Shown here: piece by piece, positions 1 to 9,356 of the stretch | Numbering within the stretch: position 1 is the stretch's first letter | How the letters are laid out: every line of letters begins with the position of its first letter | Source: Pyropia haitanensis | Lineage: Eukaryota; Rhodophyta; Bangiophyceae; Bangiales; Bangiaceae | Assembly: GCA_008729055.1 (NCBI GenBank) | Contig: SDUX01000002.1 | Location: 4,181,874-4,245,873, forward strand | Direction: 5' to 3' | Length of the DNA stretch: 64,000 bases | Notes under the pieces: model-generated | Database searches by the model: none | What the model saw: the letters and a program-made list of their open reading frames with translations, nothing else | What the model was told of the DNA's origin: nothing | Program-made: the position numbers and the translations under genes

Positions 1-3000
1 CCGTCACGGAGTGCCTCCGCCCGACGGGGAATCGATGGCACCCGTGGCGGCGGTAGTGCCCACCGGGTCGGCGGCGCCCGCGCCAGTGGCGGCGGCGGCG
101 GTGGCGACGGCGCCCTCCTCTTCCCCCGTCGCCGACGGGGTGGTACCCATCACCCCAACGGTGGCGTCTACGAACGTGAGAGCAACTCCCTGCACAGCGG
201 CGGTGGCGCTGGTTGCGGTCGTGGCTGCCGCCGCCGCCTTGTGCTGGGCGGCGGATACCAGCTGCGGCGCCGGCGGCCACAGTGGCAATGGCGTCGGCGG
301 CCGCGTCGGCGGCCTCAATGTCGTTTCTTTGTTGCTATCATGACGGCTTGGTGGAGCTGTGAGTGGCGGCGGCGACCTCTGGCGATTCCAGCTTGCGGGA
401 CCGTGTGGCGATGGGGTTGGTCAGCCGCCTGCGCGCCGCTGCTGACGCCGCAGCCGCGTACCCTTCAAGCACCCCCCCCCGCCCCCCTCGCCTCCATCTT
501 TGGCGTGCGCGCGACTTGCTGCCGCCGGGGTCTGCTTACCCTGCCGCGCTATCGGTTGCCACAGCGCGGTGTGCGCGGATCTCGACCGCAGGTCAAGGTG
601 AGATACACGACGCGGACCGCCGCTGCCGCTGCCCCGCGTCAACCTCTGCGGCGTCTATGTTTGCTGCTGCTGCCGCCGCCGCCGCCGCTGCTGCTGCTGA
701 GACCGCAGCGGCCACTTCATGTTGCTCACTCCCCCCCTGGACGCGGTCCGCCCACTCTTGCCGCTGGCAAAGCTCCCAGGGGGGGGGGAAGTGGCCCGCG
801 CGCGGAGGGGTATGCTCCGTCACCGCAACGGGCGCCGGGTGTACTTTTTGCCGCTGCGACTGCGGTTGCTGTCGCCGCTGCCGAGGCGGCGACCGCCGCT
901 GTTGGCGTTGCCGTTGCCACGGCCGTCACGTTGTCGAGCGCCCACCCCCTCCCGCCCCCCCGACGGCGACCCGTGCCATGATTATCGTCCGTGGATGTCG
1001 TGCAGCAGCGGGCGTGGATGGGCTGTCGGACGCCGTGCGCCCTCTGCGCCACCGTGACCTTCTCTGCTGGCCATTTTTTTGTGGTGGGCAGCGGTGAAAG
1101 GGGGGGTGGCATGGCACAGTACCACAAGGGGTGGGGGACCGCCGCACCCGTCCCGGCCGCCGCTCCCACTGCCACCGTCGCTGTCGCACTTGCGCTGGGC
1201 GTTGCTGCAGCTGGGGCCGCCACAGCTGTCACCGCTGCGTGCGCCACTCGCAGCCATCCCGGATGGCTATTTGTTCCCACCCCCCTCCCCCCCCGCCCGC
1301 TGCCGGCCGCCCCGTTTTTTAGTCTGTGTATGCAGAGGACGGGTAGGAGCGGGACGGCACGGCGGCGCCTGCTGCAGCCGCCTTCGCCGCTACTGCCGCC
1401 GCTGAGGCCACAGACGCTGCGTGTGTACGGCGTCGGATGGTGGCCAAGGTGACGGCGCCCGTTGTGGACGGGGGCGTCGGACGTGGGTGCAAGGGCTGGC
1501 GTGGCCGTGGTGGCGGCGGCCACTGGCGATGACGAGCTGCTGGCCGCAGCCACAGCGGCCACGACCGCCCCCCGCGCGCCGTGCATCCCCACACGCGCGG
1601 GTGTGCCAATCGGGCGTGCGCGGCTTCCATTGGCCGGCCGTGGTAGCGGGGGGGTGGGCGGGGGGGGGGTGTGGGATGTCGAGAAGACGTGGGGGAACGG
1701 TCCGCGTCCCTCTGCCAGCCTGCCGGTGCGGGTGCCGCCGGCGGCGGCCGCCTCGCCACCGCCACCCGCCTCGCCCAGGGATGGGGGAGTGTTGGCAACG
1801 GTGTGGCGTCGCGGTCACGGGCCGTGCTTGGAAACAACGGGCTACCTGGGACCCCAGTCGGTGGCACGTGGCGCCGCCACCGCCCGGCGCCGCCGTCGCC
1901 GGCGGCCGCACCCACCGCGTCGCCCGTGCGCGCGGACACGCCCACGCGCACACACCCACACGCCATCGGCGCCACAGGCAGCAAAAGCGAAAACAAGAAA
2001 CAGCACAAACAACGCAACACAAGAGCTCCTCACTCCCCCGCCCGCCACCGCAGCAACAGCCCCGGCGGGCTCCCCCCAGTGGTCCAACCACACAACCCAC
2101 CCCCCACTACCTCATGTCCGACCCCAAGCGCGTTCCACGCGTCCGCGCCCCAAAACATCAGCTGGCACCATCGTCGTCCCCCCCCACCCCCCTCCTGGCT
2201 CCCACCCTCCAACCAGCTGCTCCTTCCCCTCCCCCTCCCCCCCCCCGCCGCTGCCGGTTCGTCAACGCGTACGTGAGTCCGCGGGCCCGCCGCGAGTACT
2301 CCCCCGCCGCACAGTGTAGGCGCAGGCGCACGGGGAGGCCGCCGCCACCGCCGCCCCCCAGTCCCACCCAGTCCCCACAAAGCACCGCGCAGACGCGGCT
2401 CGTGGCAGTCCCCCGCAACGGCTGTTGGCACAGACAACGCGGTGGGGGGTCTCCTCCGGGCGACCGCGAGCCGACGTGGCAAGAACACGACGGGAAGAGG
2501 GGCGAGGCCCCCGCGTCGGGGGCGGCGCGGGCGGCCTTGCGGAAGCGGATGCGCTTGCGGGAGCGCACAGCGAGGGGGGGGGGGGATGCGGGAGGTGCCC
2601 GCCGCAAAAGCGGGAGGGCCGGCGGTGGACTGGGCGCCCAGCGGCGACGGCAGCGCCGTGGCAGTGGCGGGAGCGGCGGCCGGGGCGAGGGCAGGGTGGG
2701 GGGGAAGGGGCACTGGGCGGCCGGCGGCGCGCTCGCCCGCGGCGGCGGCGCCGTCAGCGGCGTCTGGCACACCAACGCGACAGAGGAAGCAGGGGACACG
2801 CAGGGGGGGGGGAGGTGAGGACGGGACCCGTGGGCGACGGCGGAGGCGGCCGCCGCCGCCGCCGCCGCCGCCAGCTTGGCCCCCAGGCTCCGCTTGACCG
2901 CCTGCCATAGGGGCAGGTTGGACTTGCCCGCGACGGGGATGGCCAGCCGCAGCGGCTGCCGGCAGTCACGCCGGCGGCAGGGACAGCCGCCCGCCAAGCG

Positions 3001-3490
3001 CCCGGCCGGGCGACACCGCCACCGGCCGCACTCGCCGCCGCCGCCAGTGCCACGGACGGTGGCGGTGCGGTGGGCGCACCACAGCGCGTGGGCGCCCAGC
3101 CGCCGGCCGGCGGGTGTCGCCACCCCGACTCTGCGGGTGGGGGCCGACACCGCCGCCCACGCCCCTCCGCGGCGTCCCTCTCCGGACTGTCCGTCACCCG
3201 CGGGGGCTGCCCAGGACGCGCCGCCGCCGCCGCCGGCCCGATAACAGCGCTCGTCCATCGCTGTCTGTCGCCTGGACCTCCGACTCGCCCACCACAATCA
3301 CAGGGATGGTGTTCCGCGTCGATAAGCCCAGCTCCGGCGCCAAAGACAGTTGCCAGCGGGAGAGGACAACATCTACAACCCGGCGAGCCCACGTCGACCG
3401 GCCGGCCGGCTGCAGCCTTCTAGTCCGCTGTGGCGACCACAGTGCTCTGCATCACGTCCCGCTCGAGACCCGCTCCTTGCGCTGGAACTG
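1..3490. other. GC-rich low-complexity region, no supportable gene
   Basis: Many long open frames occur here on both strands, but they overlap each other and consist of Pro, Ala, Arg and Gly, as random GC-rich DNA gives. I see no conserved domain. A minus-strand frame from about 3259 down to 2000 has an ATG and some non-repetitive peptide, but it is broken by G/C runs and I could not recognise it. The short plus-strand frame at 11-343 contains a hydrophobic Ala/Val stretch and could be the end of a gene lying outside the window; this is only a possibility. Confidence 0.5.
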
Positions 3491-3493
3491 CTG

Positions 3494-3847
3494 CTAGACG
3501 CCCACGACCTCAACGCTCTGGGGTCCACGCGCAGACTCGCTCTTGAAACACCGGAAGAACACGACGCGGTCGACCGCTGAGAATTTGGGGATGTCCGGCT
3601 GCCGCACGTGCCTCAGCAGCTCCTCGTCACTCAAGGCTCGCAGCCCGACGAAGCCGCAAAGCCCGCGGAGCTTCCGAAGACCGTGACGGCTTGACGGTGC
3701 GCTCCCTGGCGCAGCCACGGTCATGCTCCTGCAAGAAAGTGGACATGTAGCCCACGGCCCGATGATGTGGCTGAGTTTGAAAAGTATAAGTCGAACGTAT
3801 GTACTTGTGCACCACGCGGCAGGTGCTGACAAGTCACGATTTGACAT
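3494..3847 (-). CDS. Possible gene fragment, unknown function
   Basis: A 117-residue minus-strand frame in DNA of lower GC than its surroundings. Its C-terminal half reads like real protein, for example the stretch RALSDEELLRHVRQPDIPKF, without the Pro/Ala/Gly bias of shadow frames nearby. I do not recognise a family. It ends 113 bp before the transposon-like element at 3960, so it may be a truncated gene or an older mobile-element remnant. No start context or splice signal supports it strongly. Confidence 0.3.
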   Translation of the reverse strand: MSNRDLSAPAAWCTSTYVRLILFKLSHIIGPWATCPLSCRSMTVAAPGSAPSSRHGLRKLRGLCGFVGLRALSDEELLRHVRQPDIPKFSAVDRVVFFRCFKSESARGPQSVEVVGV

Positions 3848-3959
3848 GACCTGTCACCACCAGCCTGACACCCGCCTACTTAACCTTGCTGTATGTGGTG
3901 CCACGCTCCACCCGGAACCTTCTGACTGACTCTGCCCATCGGCCCATCTCCTGTCCGAT

Positions 3960-3988
3960 CGTCACTATTGACCGAATCCGCTACGCAA
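3960..3988 (+). repeat. Left 29-bp terminal inverted repeat, copy 1
   Basis: It begins CGTCACTATTGACCGAATCC and continues through CTACGCAA. It is the exact reverse complement of 5942-5970. Confidence 0.93.
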
Positions 3989-4545
3989 GGCCTACACACC
4001 CTACACACATACACACCCCCCCAGGAAACCCTATACAAGTGGGGGGGGTTCAAGTCATCACAACCCCGTTTTCGATATCCCCCTGTGATAGAATTTTCGC
4101 GCAGGGCCCGCATGACTCGCTCGGAGAGTCACGAGTGCTCCGCGCCGGAACTGCCAAATCGGCCTCCGATTGGCTGCATCGCCCGTACAAGTCAATTGTC
4201 CCTTGAAGAGAACAGCTCAGGCACGGATCCGAGAGACCCGCCTTCCTTACAGCTCGGCTGTGGCCTCTCTGCACTCCCCAAGCCTCCAGGGGCCTGTGCC
4301 GGGGGCCCCGCGTGCCTCGCTGAGTCCACTCGCGAACAACTGGTCGCCACGTGGTGCGCCTATGACTGGGCAATTCCGGGAGCTCTCCGCACTTCGACGA
4401 TCACGCGGCGGCGCGTGACGCGCCGTGAGGTCGCCGAGTGACAATCTGGGAGACAGCAAATTACCGGAAGCGTTGCAGCGTCAGTACTCTTCATGGAACA
4501 CACGGATGCACCCCAAGTAAGAAGTGTGGAGGAGCTTCGTGCTCA

Positions 4546-4902
4546 TCAACCAATAGGCAGGTCGCAGACGTGACGAATTAGAGCATGGGTTAGACTTGCC
4601 GTCCACGGCTTTGGAGTTGAACACCAAACTCTTCTTCTAGAAGGTCCGATCCCGAAGGCTGAGAATCGAGACGCCGCGCGTCCCGGAGCGCGCCGTGCTG
4701 TGGACTGATTTCCAACCGCCACTCGCCGTCTCGCACCAAGTCGGCGCGGTCCCCCACGTTGAAACGCGCCTGCACACACGCCCCTCGCCTTTTCCCCTGC
4801 GAGGTACCCGACACCCTTCCAATGGTTCAAGTCACTTCCCTGTTTGGCGACACGGCTGCAGGTGCGCACGTGTACCTTCGTCCAACCGTGCTCTAAGGTC
4901 AT
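4546..4902 (-). CDS. Small frame inside element copy 1 (doubtful)
   Basis: A 118-residue frame starting MTLEHGWTKVHVRTCSR. Copy 2 has the same start (47659-47970), but its frame differs after about residue 37 because copy 1 has one extra base near 4799. The frame shared by both copies (4590-4814 here) contains RFNVGDRADLVRDGEWRLE, which faintly resembles a Tudor/Agenet-like turn. I cannot assign a function. It may be a non-coding part of the element. Confidence 0.2.
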   Translation of the reverse strand: MTLEHGWTKVHVRTCSRVAKQGSDLNHWKGVGYLAGEKARGVCAGAFQRGGPRRLGARRRVAVGNQSTARRAPGRAASRFSAFGIGPSRRRVWCSTPKPWTASLTHALIRHVCDLPIG

Positions 4903-5282
4903 GAGAGACTTGTAGAGCTAGCGCGACTTCTTGGTGACTCGCCGGGGTCTGAGCAGCTGGAGGGAGCTTGTCATTGTTTTAGACGCGCGCATCTGTTCGT
5001 GCACCTGTGCCACGTACTGCGTGTATGGGATCGTGGTGTCTAATTGTGTGGTTTGGCCGCGTGTCTTGCTGCATGGTTTGTTCTTTGTTTGTTCTTTCTT
5101 TGCATGCGTGTGGATCTGTTGTGCGTGGATCGGTCAAGAAGACGAGGCATGAACGGGTGCTGGTGATGCTGTGCGGCCCGGAGTTGGCTGACGCATCCAG
5201 AGGCAACAAGTGAGGGGATCAGGAGAGAGAGAGCAGCGTTCAAGATGGGAGGCGGCGTCAAGGAGTGGAGAGAGAGGCTTGA

Positions 5283-5392
5283 GAAGGGGGGTGGGTTGAT
5301 GTAGGTGAGGGGAGTGGGTTTATGTAGGTGAGGGGGGTGGGTTGGTGTAGGTGAGGGGGGTGGGTTGATGTAGGTGACGGGGGTTGGGTGCG
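5283..5392 (+). repeat. Tandem repeat of ~24 bp inside element copy 1
   Basis: Four to five imperfect units of the form GTAGGTGAGGGGGGTGGGTT plus a few bases. The same array is present inverted in copy 2 at about 47172-47273. Confidence 0.85.
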
Positions 5393-5941
5393 GGGAGGAT
5401 GGTGACGACGTCATGGTTTTGTAGGCGGGCGGTGGAGCTGTGGGGCAGTGCGAGAGGCGAGTAGGTCTCTCCCCCTCACCACCGTCAACGGGCTGGGCGC
5501 CGCTACGGTGGGGTGGTGAGGGGAGGCGGCCCACGGGGGCGGCCACCTCCGCTACTTGTGTCAAGATACAACAACAAATAAAACGTGCACGTGGCGCCAG
5601 ATGAGAGCCCACGTGGCGGGGAAAAGAGCGACGTGGCAGCCGATGGGCCATTAGAACACCCCGCTGTGACGCCCTCGAGGGGTGCTGTCAGCCTTCTGCA
5701 GGCACTGTGGTTGGCCCATGCGTGAACCAAAATCAGTCTCTGATTGGGTGGTTGGTCGAAACGGTCCGTGGCGTACCTCCATCGCGAGAGACGATCCCGG
5801 GCTTATCACAAAGGGATACACACCCTACACACCCTACACACCATACACACATACACACGTCCATCGCAACCCCCCCAGAATGGCCCCATGGGGCCCGATT
5901 TCGGACGGCCCGAACTTATCACAAACATATCGCAAACCCGG

Positions 5942-5970
5942 TTGCGTAGCGGATTCGGTCAATAGTGACG
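5942..5970 (-). repeat. Right 29-bp terminal inverted repeat, copy 1
   Basis: Exact reverse complement of 3960-3988. The next bases outside (ATTGG) share AT with the bases just before 3960. Confidence 0.93.
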
Positions 5971-6830
5971 ATTGGGTCCTCCCCCACGCGCCTGAGCGGT
6001 GGCCTCGCACTCCGCGTGCCCCCCCGACCGCCGCATGCCACCTCGGTGTCGTCCAACCCGTGATTGGCGCCCCCTGAGCCATTGGATGGACGACTGGATG
6101 GGGGTATGGCTACCCGCCATTTCTTTGGCCCCGCGTGCCAGTCGTAGCTGATCTACAGATGCGTGGCAGGAGCGCGAGCGGGCGGATTCTTGGTACCACC
6201 GCGTCGTGTCGGGGGGGGGGAACGTTGCCTGGCGAGTGTGACAGGTGGGAGGCGGACCAGAGTGCCGTGACGATGCAGGTCCTGCCTGACGCTTTTCGGG
6301 GGGGACTGGTTGAGCGTGGCGGCGCGAGGTCGGGCAACAGGTGGCCCAGGCTTGTCGCGAATGATTCTCTGCTGGCGGGGTGAGGTGGTGCACCCCCGCT
6401 GGCGTGACAGCCCTGCCTGCAACAGAGGGGTGGCGCCACCTCGCGGCCGCCTGCGCGCCAGGTGGTCACGCCCCGCCGTCCATTGGGGCCATGAAATTTA
6501 CAGCGTCATCGCTAACCCGCCGCCTCGTAGCCCGCACGTGACAGCGTGCTGGCGGACCCCCACCGCCGGCAAAGGGGGGCGTGTGAAGCCAGCAGCGGCC
6601 CCTAGCTGCAACCCTACCCCTTCAACCGGCATTGCCCCCTGGTTTTGGTACCGCTACGCACGTAGCGACGCTGCTCAAGAAACACGCACACCTGCGTGCT
6701 GTGAACGTGGACGCTGCCCTCGAGGCACCGCACGAGTTGAGCAACGCCGTCGTTGCCGCCCTCTCCACCCTCCCCCCCCTTCCTATCCCCCCCTCCTCTT
6801 CCCCGCCTCTTCCCAGAGTGAGTGCGCACC
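5971..6830. other. Intergenic, upstream of the sulfotransferase
   Basis: About 860 bp between the element and the inferred sulfotransferase start. A pyrimidine-rich stretch just before 6831 could be the 5' leader. No gene or repeat seen. Confidence 0.5.
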
Positions 6831-8161
6831 ATGATGGACGCGGTCCCCCCCCCGGTGGTCCCAATGGCGCCGCCCTCCCCGGCGGCTACAGCCCACGCCG
6901 CTTGAAGGCCGCCGCCGCCCGTCGGCGAGCGGTCCGCGCGACCTCTACCGTTGCGCTGGTGACGCTGGTGCTCCTTGGGGGTGCTGGCTTGTTCCACACC
7001 CTCACCACCCCGCTGCCAGCCGCGTCGTCGTCATCGTCTTCGCCGTCGTCGTCGCCGTCGTCGTCGCCGTTGTCGTCATCTCTGCGTTCCACGGGCCCGG
7101 CGGTGCCAGACGCGGTGGCTCACAAAGCGCTGCTCGCAGCCCCCCGCGTCACAGAAGCCGAGAAGGTCCTGCCGGCAAGTCCACCCGCCTCGCAGGCTCC
7201 GTGGACGGCGGCGGTGGATGCGGCGGTGGTGGAAACCCCCAGGCGACCTGCCTACCCGCTGCTGGGGCACGTGAACAAGGTGGTGTCGGAGGATGGTCCA
7301 CCCCCCGCGTTTGAGGGGCACGGCGAGCTCGGCACCCACCCCGGCGTGTCCTGCGTCGTGTCCGACACGTACCGCTTTATTTATATCATTGTGCACAAGG
7401 CGGGGAGCCAGACCACACGGGCCTACCTGATGAACTCGCTCTGCGGCTCCCGCCGGGCGGCCGATGCGCCGGGCTCCAACTGCACCGCGCCGCTGCTCAA
7501 CTTTCGCGAGACCCGTGCCCGCTACACGCCGTGCAAGGACGTGCCGCGCGCCAAGTTTGCCAGCTACTTTGTCTTTTCCCACACCCGCAACGTCTGGGCC
7601 CGGGCGGTGAGCACCTACTCCTTTTGCCGCATGGGCGCGGCAGCCGGCATCAGCTGGGCCGACTGGTGCGCCGACCCCGACACCCACCGCGACTGCTTCC
7701 GGTCTGGCGGCGAGGCGGCGGCGGGGGTGGCTGCCCGCGGCGGCCCCCCGCCGACGGTGCGAGGCACCAACGAGCACTGGGGGCCGCAGCTCCCCCGCCT
7801 GTGCAACCCCGCCGGCGAGTGCTGGGTCGACTATGTGGGCCGTTCCGAGGGGATTGGCTCGCACCTCAACGCCGTCATTGACGCTATCAATGGCCGGCGG
7901 GACGCGGCGCTGCCGCCGCTCCCCCGCTTTGTCAACCGGGTCATCAATGCGCGGCGGGGCGCCGCGCCGCCCGCCGCGTGGTACCTGCCCCGCTCGGCGC
8001 TGAGCGCGGCCGACGCGGCCGCCGCGGACGCGGCGCGCGTGACCGCCGCGCCGTCGTGCCGGTCGGCGATTGGGCGCTACTACGCCGACGACGTGGCGGC
8101 GTTTGGCTCCACTTTTGACGACATGGCCGCGTGGGGGGCGGTGGCGCGGGGGGCGGCGTGA
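6831..8161 (+). CDS. Golgi-type carbohydrate sulfotransferase (Sulfotransfer_2-like)
   Basis: Predicted type II membrane enzyme that moves sulfate from PAPS to a glycan, fitting the sulfated cell-wall polysaccharides of red algae (inference). After a short Arg-rich cytosolic tail there is one membrane segment, STVALVTLVLLGGAGLF (about residues 40-58), then a Ser/Pro stem. The 5'-phosphosulfate loop is IIVHKAGSQTTRAYL (about residue 188) and the 3'-phosphate motif is FSHTRNVWARAVSTYSF (about residue 250), both typical of the family. The catalytic frame has no ATG upstream of these motifs. The best start is ACCATGATGG at 6831, which joins the frame only if the 9-C run at 6845-6853 is one base longer; the protein would then be about 443 residues. 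An upstream intron is the alternative. Confidence 0.8.
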
Positions 8162-9356
8162 GCGCACCGGCGGCGCGACGCTGTCGCGGGAGCAGGCCGC
8201 CCCCGCCGCCAGCATCGCACGACGCCTGGACCTTGCCGGGGACGGGAGGGGGCGGCACGGGGCCCACGCGTTGCCGTCCGGACGGTGCACACTCGGCGGC
8301 GGCGGTCAAGGAATGCTCCCCTTGCGCCTTGCCGCACCGGGCTGGCGGCGTGCGCGCGGCCCACCGGGAAGGGGGGCGGCGAGCACTGTCCACTGCAGTG
8401 AGGTTCGCTTTGGTCAGGCGACCCTCCCCCGCACGTGCATCACTTCTGGGGCAACGTGTGCGCCAGTGTGAGGACGTGGGGGCCGGGACGCGCGGTATCC
8501 GCCGGGGGCGCACCCGCAGGGAAGCTGGGTGGCCGTCGCCCCGTCCACGAGTCCAGACCGCGAGCGGTCGGCCGGCAACGGTGAACAGTCAAGATTGGGG
8601 CGGCTGCCTGCCGGCGGGCTCTGCCACGGGGCACAAGGAACACTCAACGCAAACGAACTTTCTGACTACGAGTAAATACACTTGGAGGCTCCTTCTCACG
8701 CTATCGACAGCGAGCATTGGTCAGCTCCCGCGGAAGGCGGAGCATGCGTCCGCCGCGAGCGCCACCGCCACGGCCGCCGCCGCCGCCGCCGCCACCACCG
8801 CTGGCCCCTCCGCCGCCGCGGCCATCGCCCGGTGGGCGCGCCCCCCTGGAGCGCCGGGGGCACCACCGGCCTGCGTGCCACGGTGGCGGCGAGACCCGCG
8901 GGCGCCGCGGCGGCCAGCCGCCGCCCGTGCCGCACGCCCTCCCGCCCCCGGTCGCTGCCGCGGCGGCGCCGCACGACTGCGTTCTGCGGCTGCACGCCCG
9001 CGTGTTGTGGCGTGCGCGGCCGTCGGCGTTCCGTCGCAGGGGACCGGGGACGGCCTGCCGGCCGGTGGGAAGGCAAGCGGGGCCCCGTCTAAACGGGCGG
9101 CGGGGTGGCGCTGTCGCGTCGGGGGCTACTCCTGTCCACCGGGGCTTGCTCGGGACGCTGTTTGTCTGCCGGGAGCCCGCGAGTGTCTCCAAATGGACTC
9201 CAAGGGTTGTACTTTGTCGGACATCAGACCGCCACAGCATCATCCCTCCTCTCCCCTCCCAAAAGAAGGAGACCAGAGAAGGGCCGGCGGCAGGAGTGCC
9301 GCTCCAATAGTACCCGATGCACCCCTCCTCCCCTCCCCCCCCCCCGGGAAACCTTC
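8162..9356. other. Intergenic between convergent genes
   Basis: About 1.2 kb of GC-rich DNA with CGG-type trinucleotide tracts (8760-8830) and short pyrimidine runs before 9350. Open frames here are shadows. No gene seen. Confidence 0.5.

Larger units (their letters stand above)
3960..5970 (+). mobile_element. 2.0 kb TIR DNA transposon-like element, copy 1
   Basis: The segment is bounded by perfect 29-bp terminal inverted repeats that start CGTCACTATTGACCGAATCC and end ...GGTCAATAGTGACG. A second copy lies inverted at 46588-48600 and matches along its whole length with scattered substitutions and short indels; the last ~150 bp of the right end look identical by eye. Just inside both ends are CTACACACC-type repeats and TTATCACAA/TGTGATAA motifs, the kind of subterminal repeats a transposase binds. 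Flanks are ...GAT|element|ATTGG, consistent with a 2-bp AT duplication. No transposase-sized frame is present, so the element is non-autonomous. The superfamily is not assigned: the CGT before CACTA is part of the repeat in both copies, so it is not a typical CACTA end. Confidence 0.9.

Noticed and set aside
1421..2818. 465-residue plus-strand frame
   Set aside because: Arg/Pro/Gly-rich with no start context, domain or conservation; expected in DNA of this GC content.
5815..5870. CRISPR-like array of TACACACC units
   Set aside because: Units are short, adjoining and without unique spacers; they are subterminal repeats of the transposon-like element in a eukaryotic genome.
3960..5970. CACTA (En/Spm) superfamily assignment
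   Set aside because: CACTA appears at position 4 of the repeat, but the preceding CGT is shared by both copies and both ends, so the true end is CGTCACTA and there is no 3-bp duplication.
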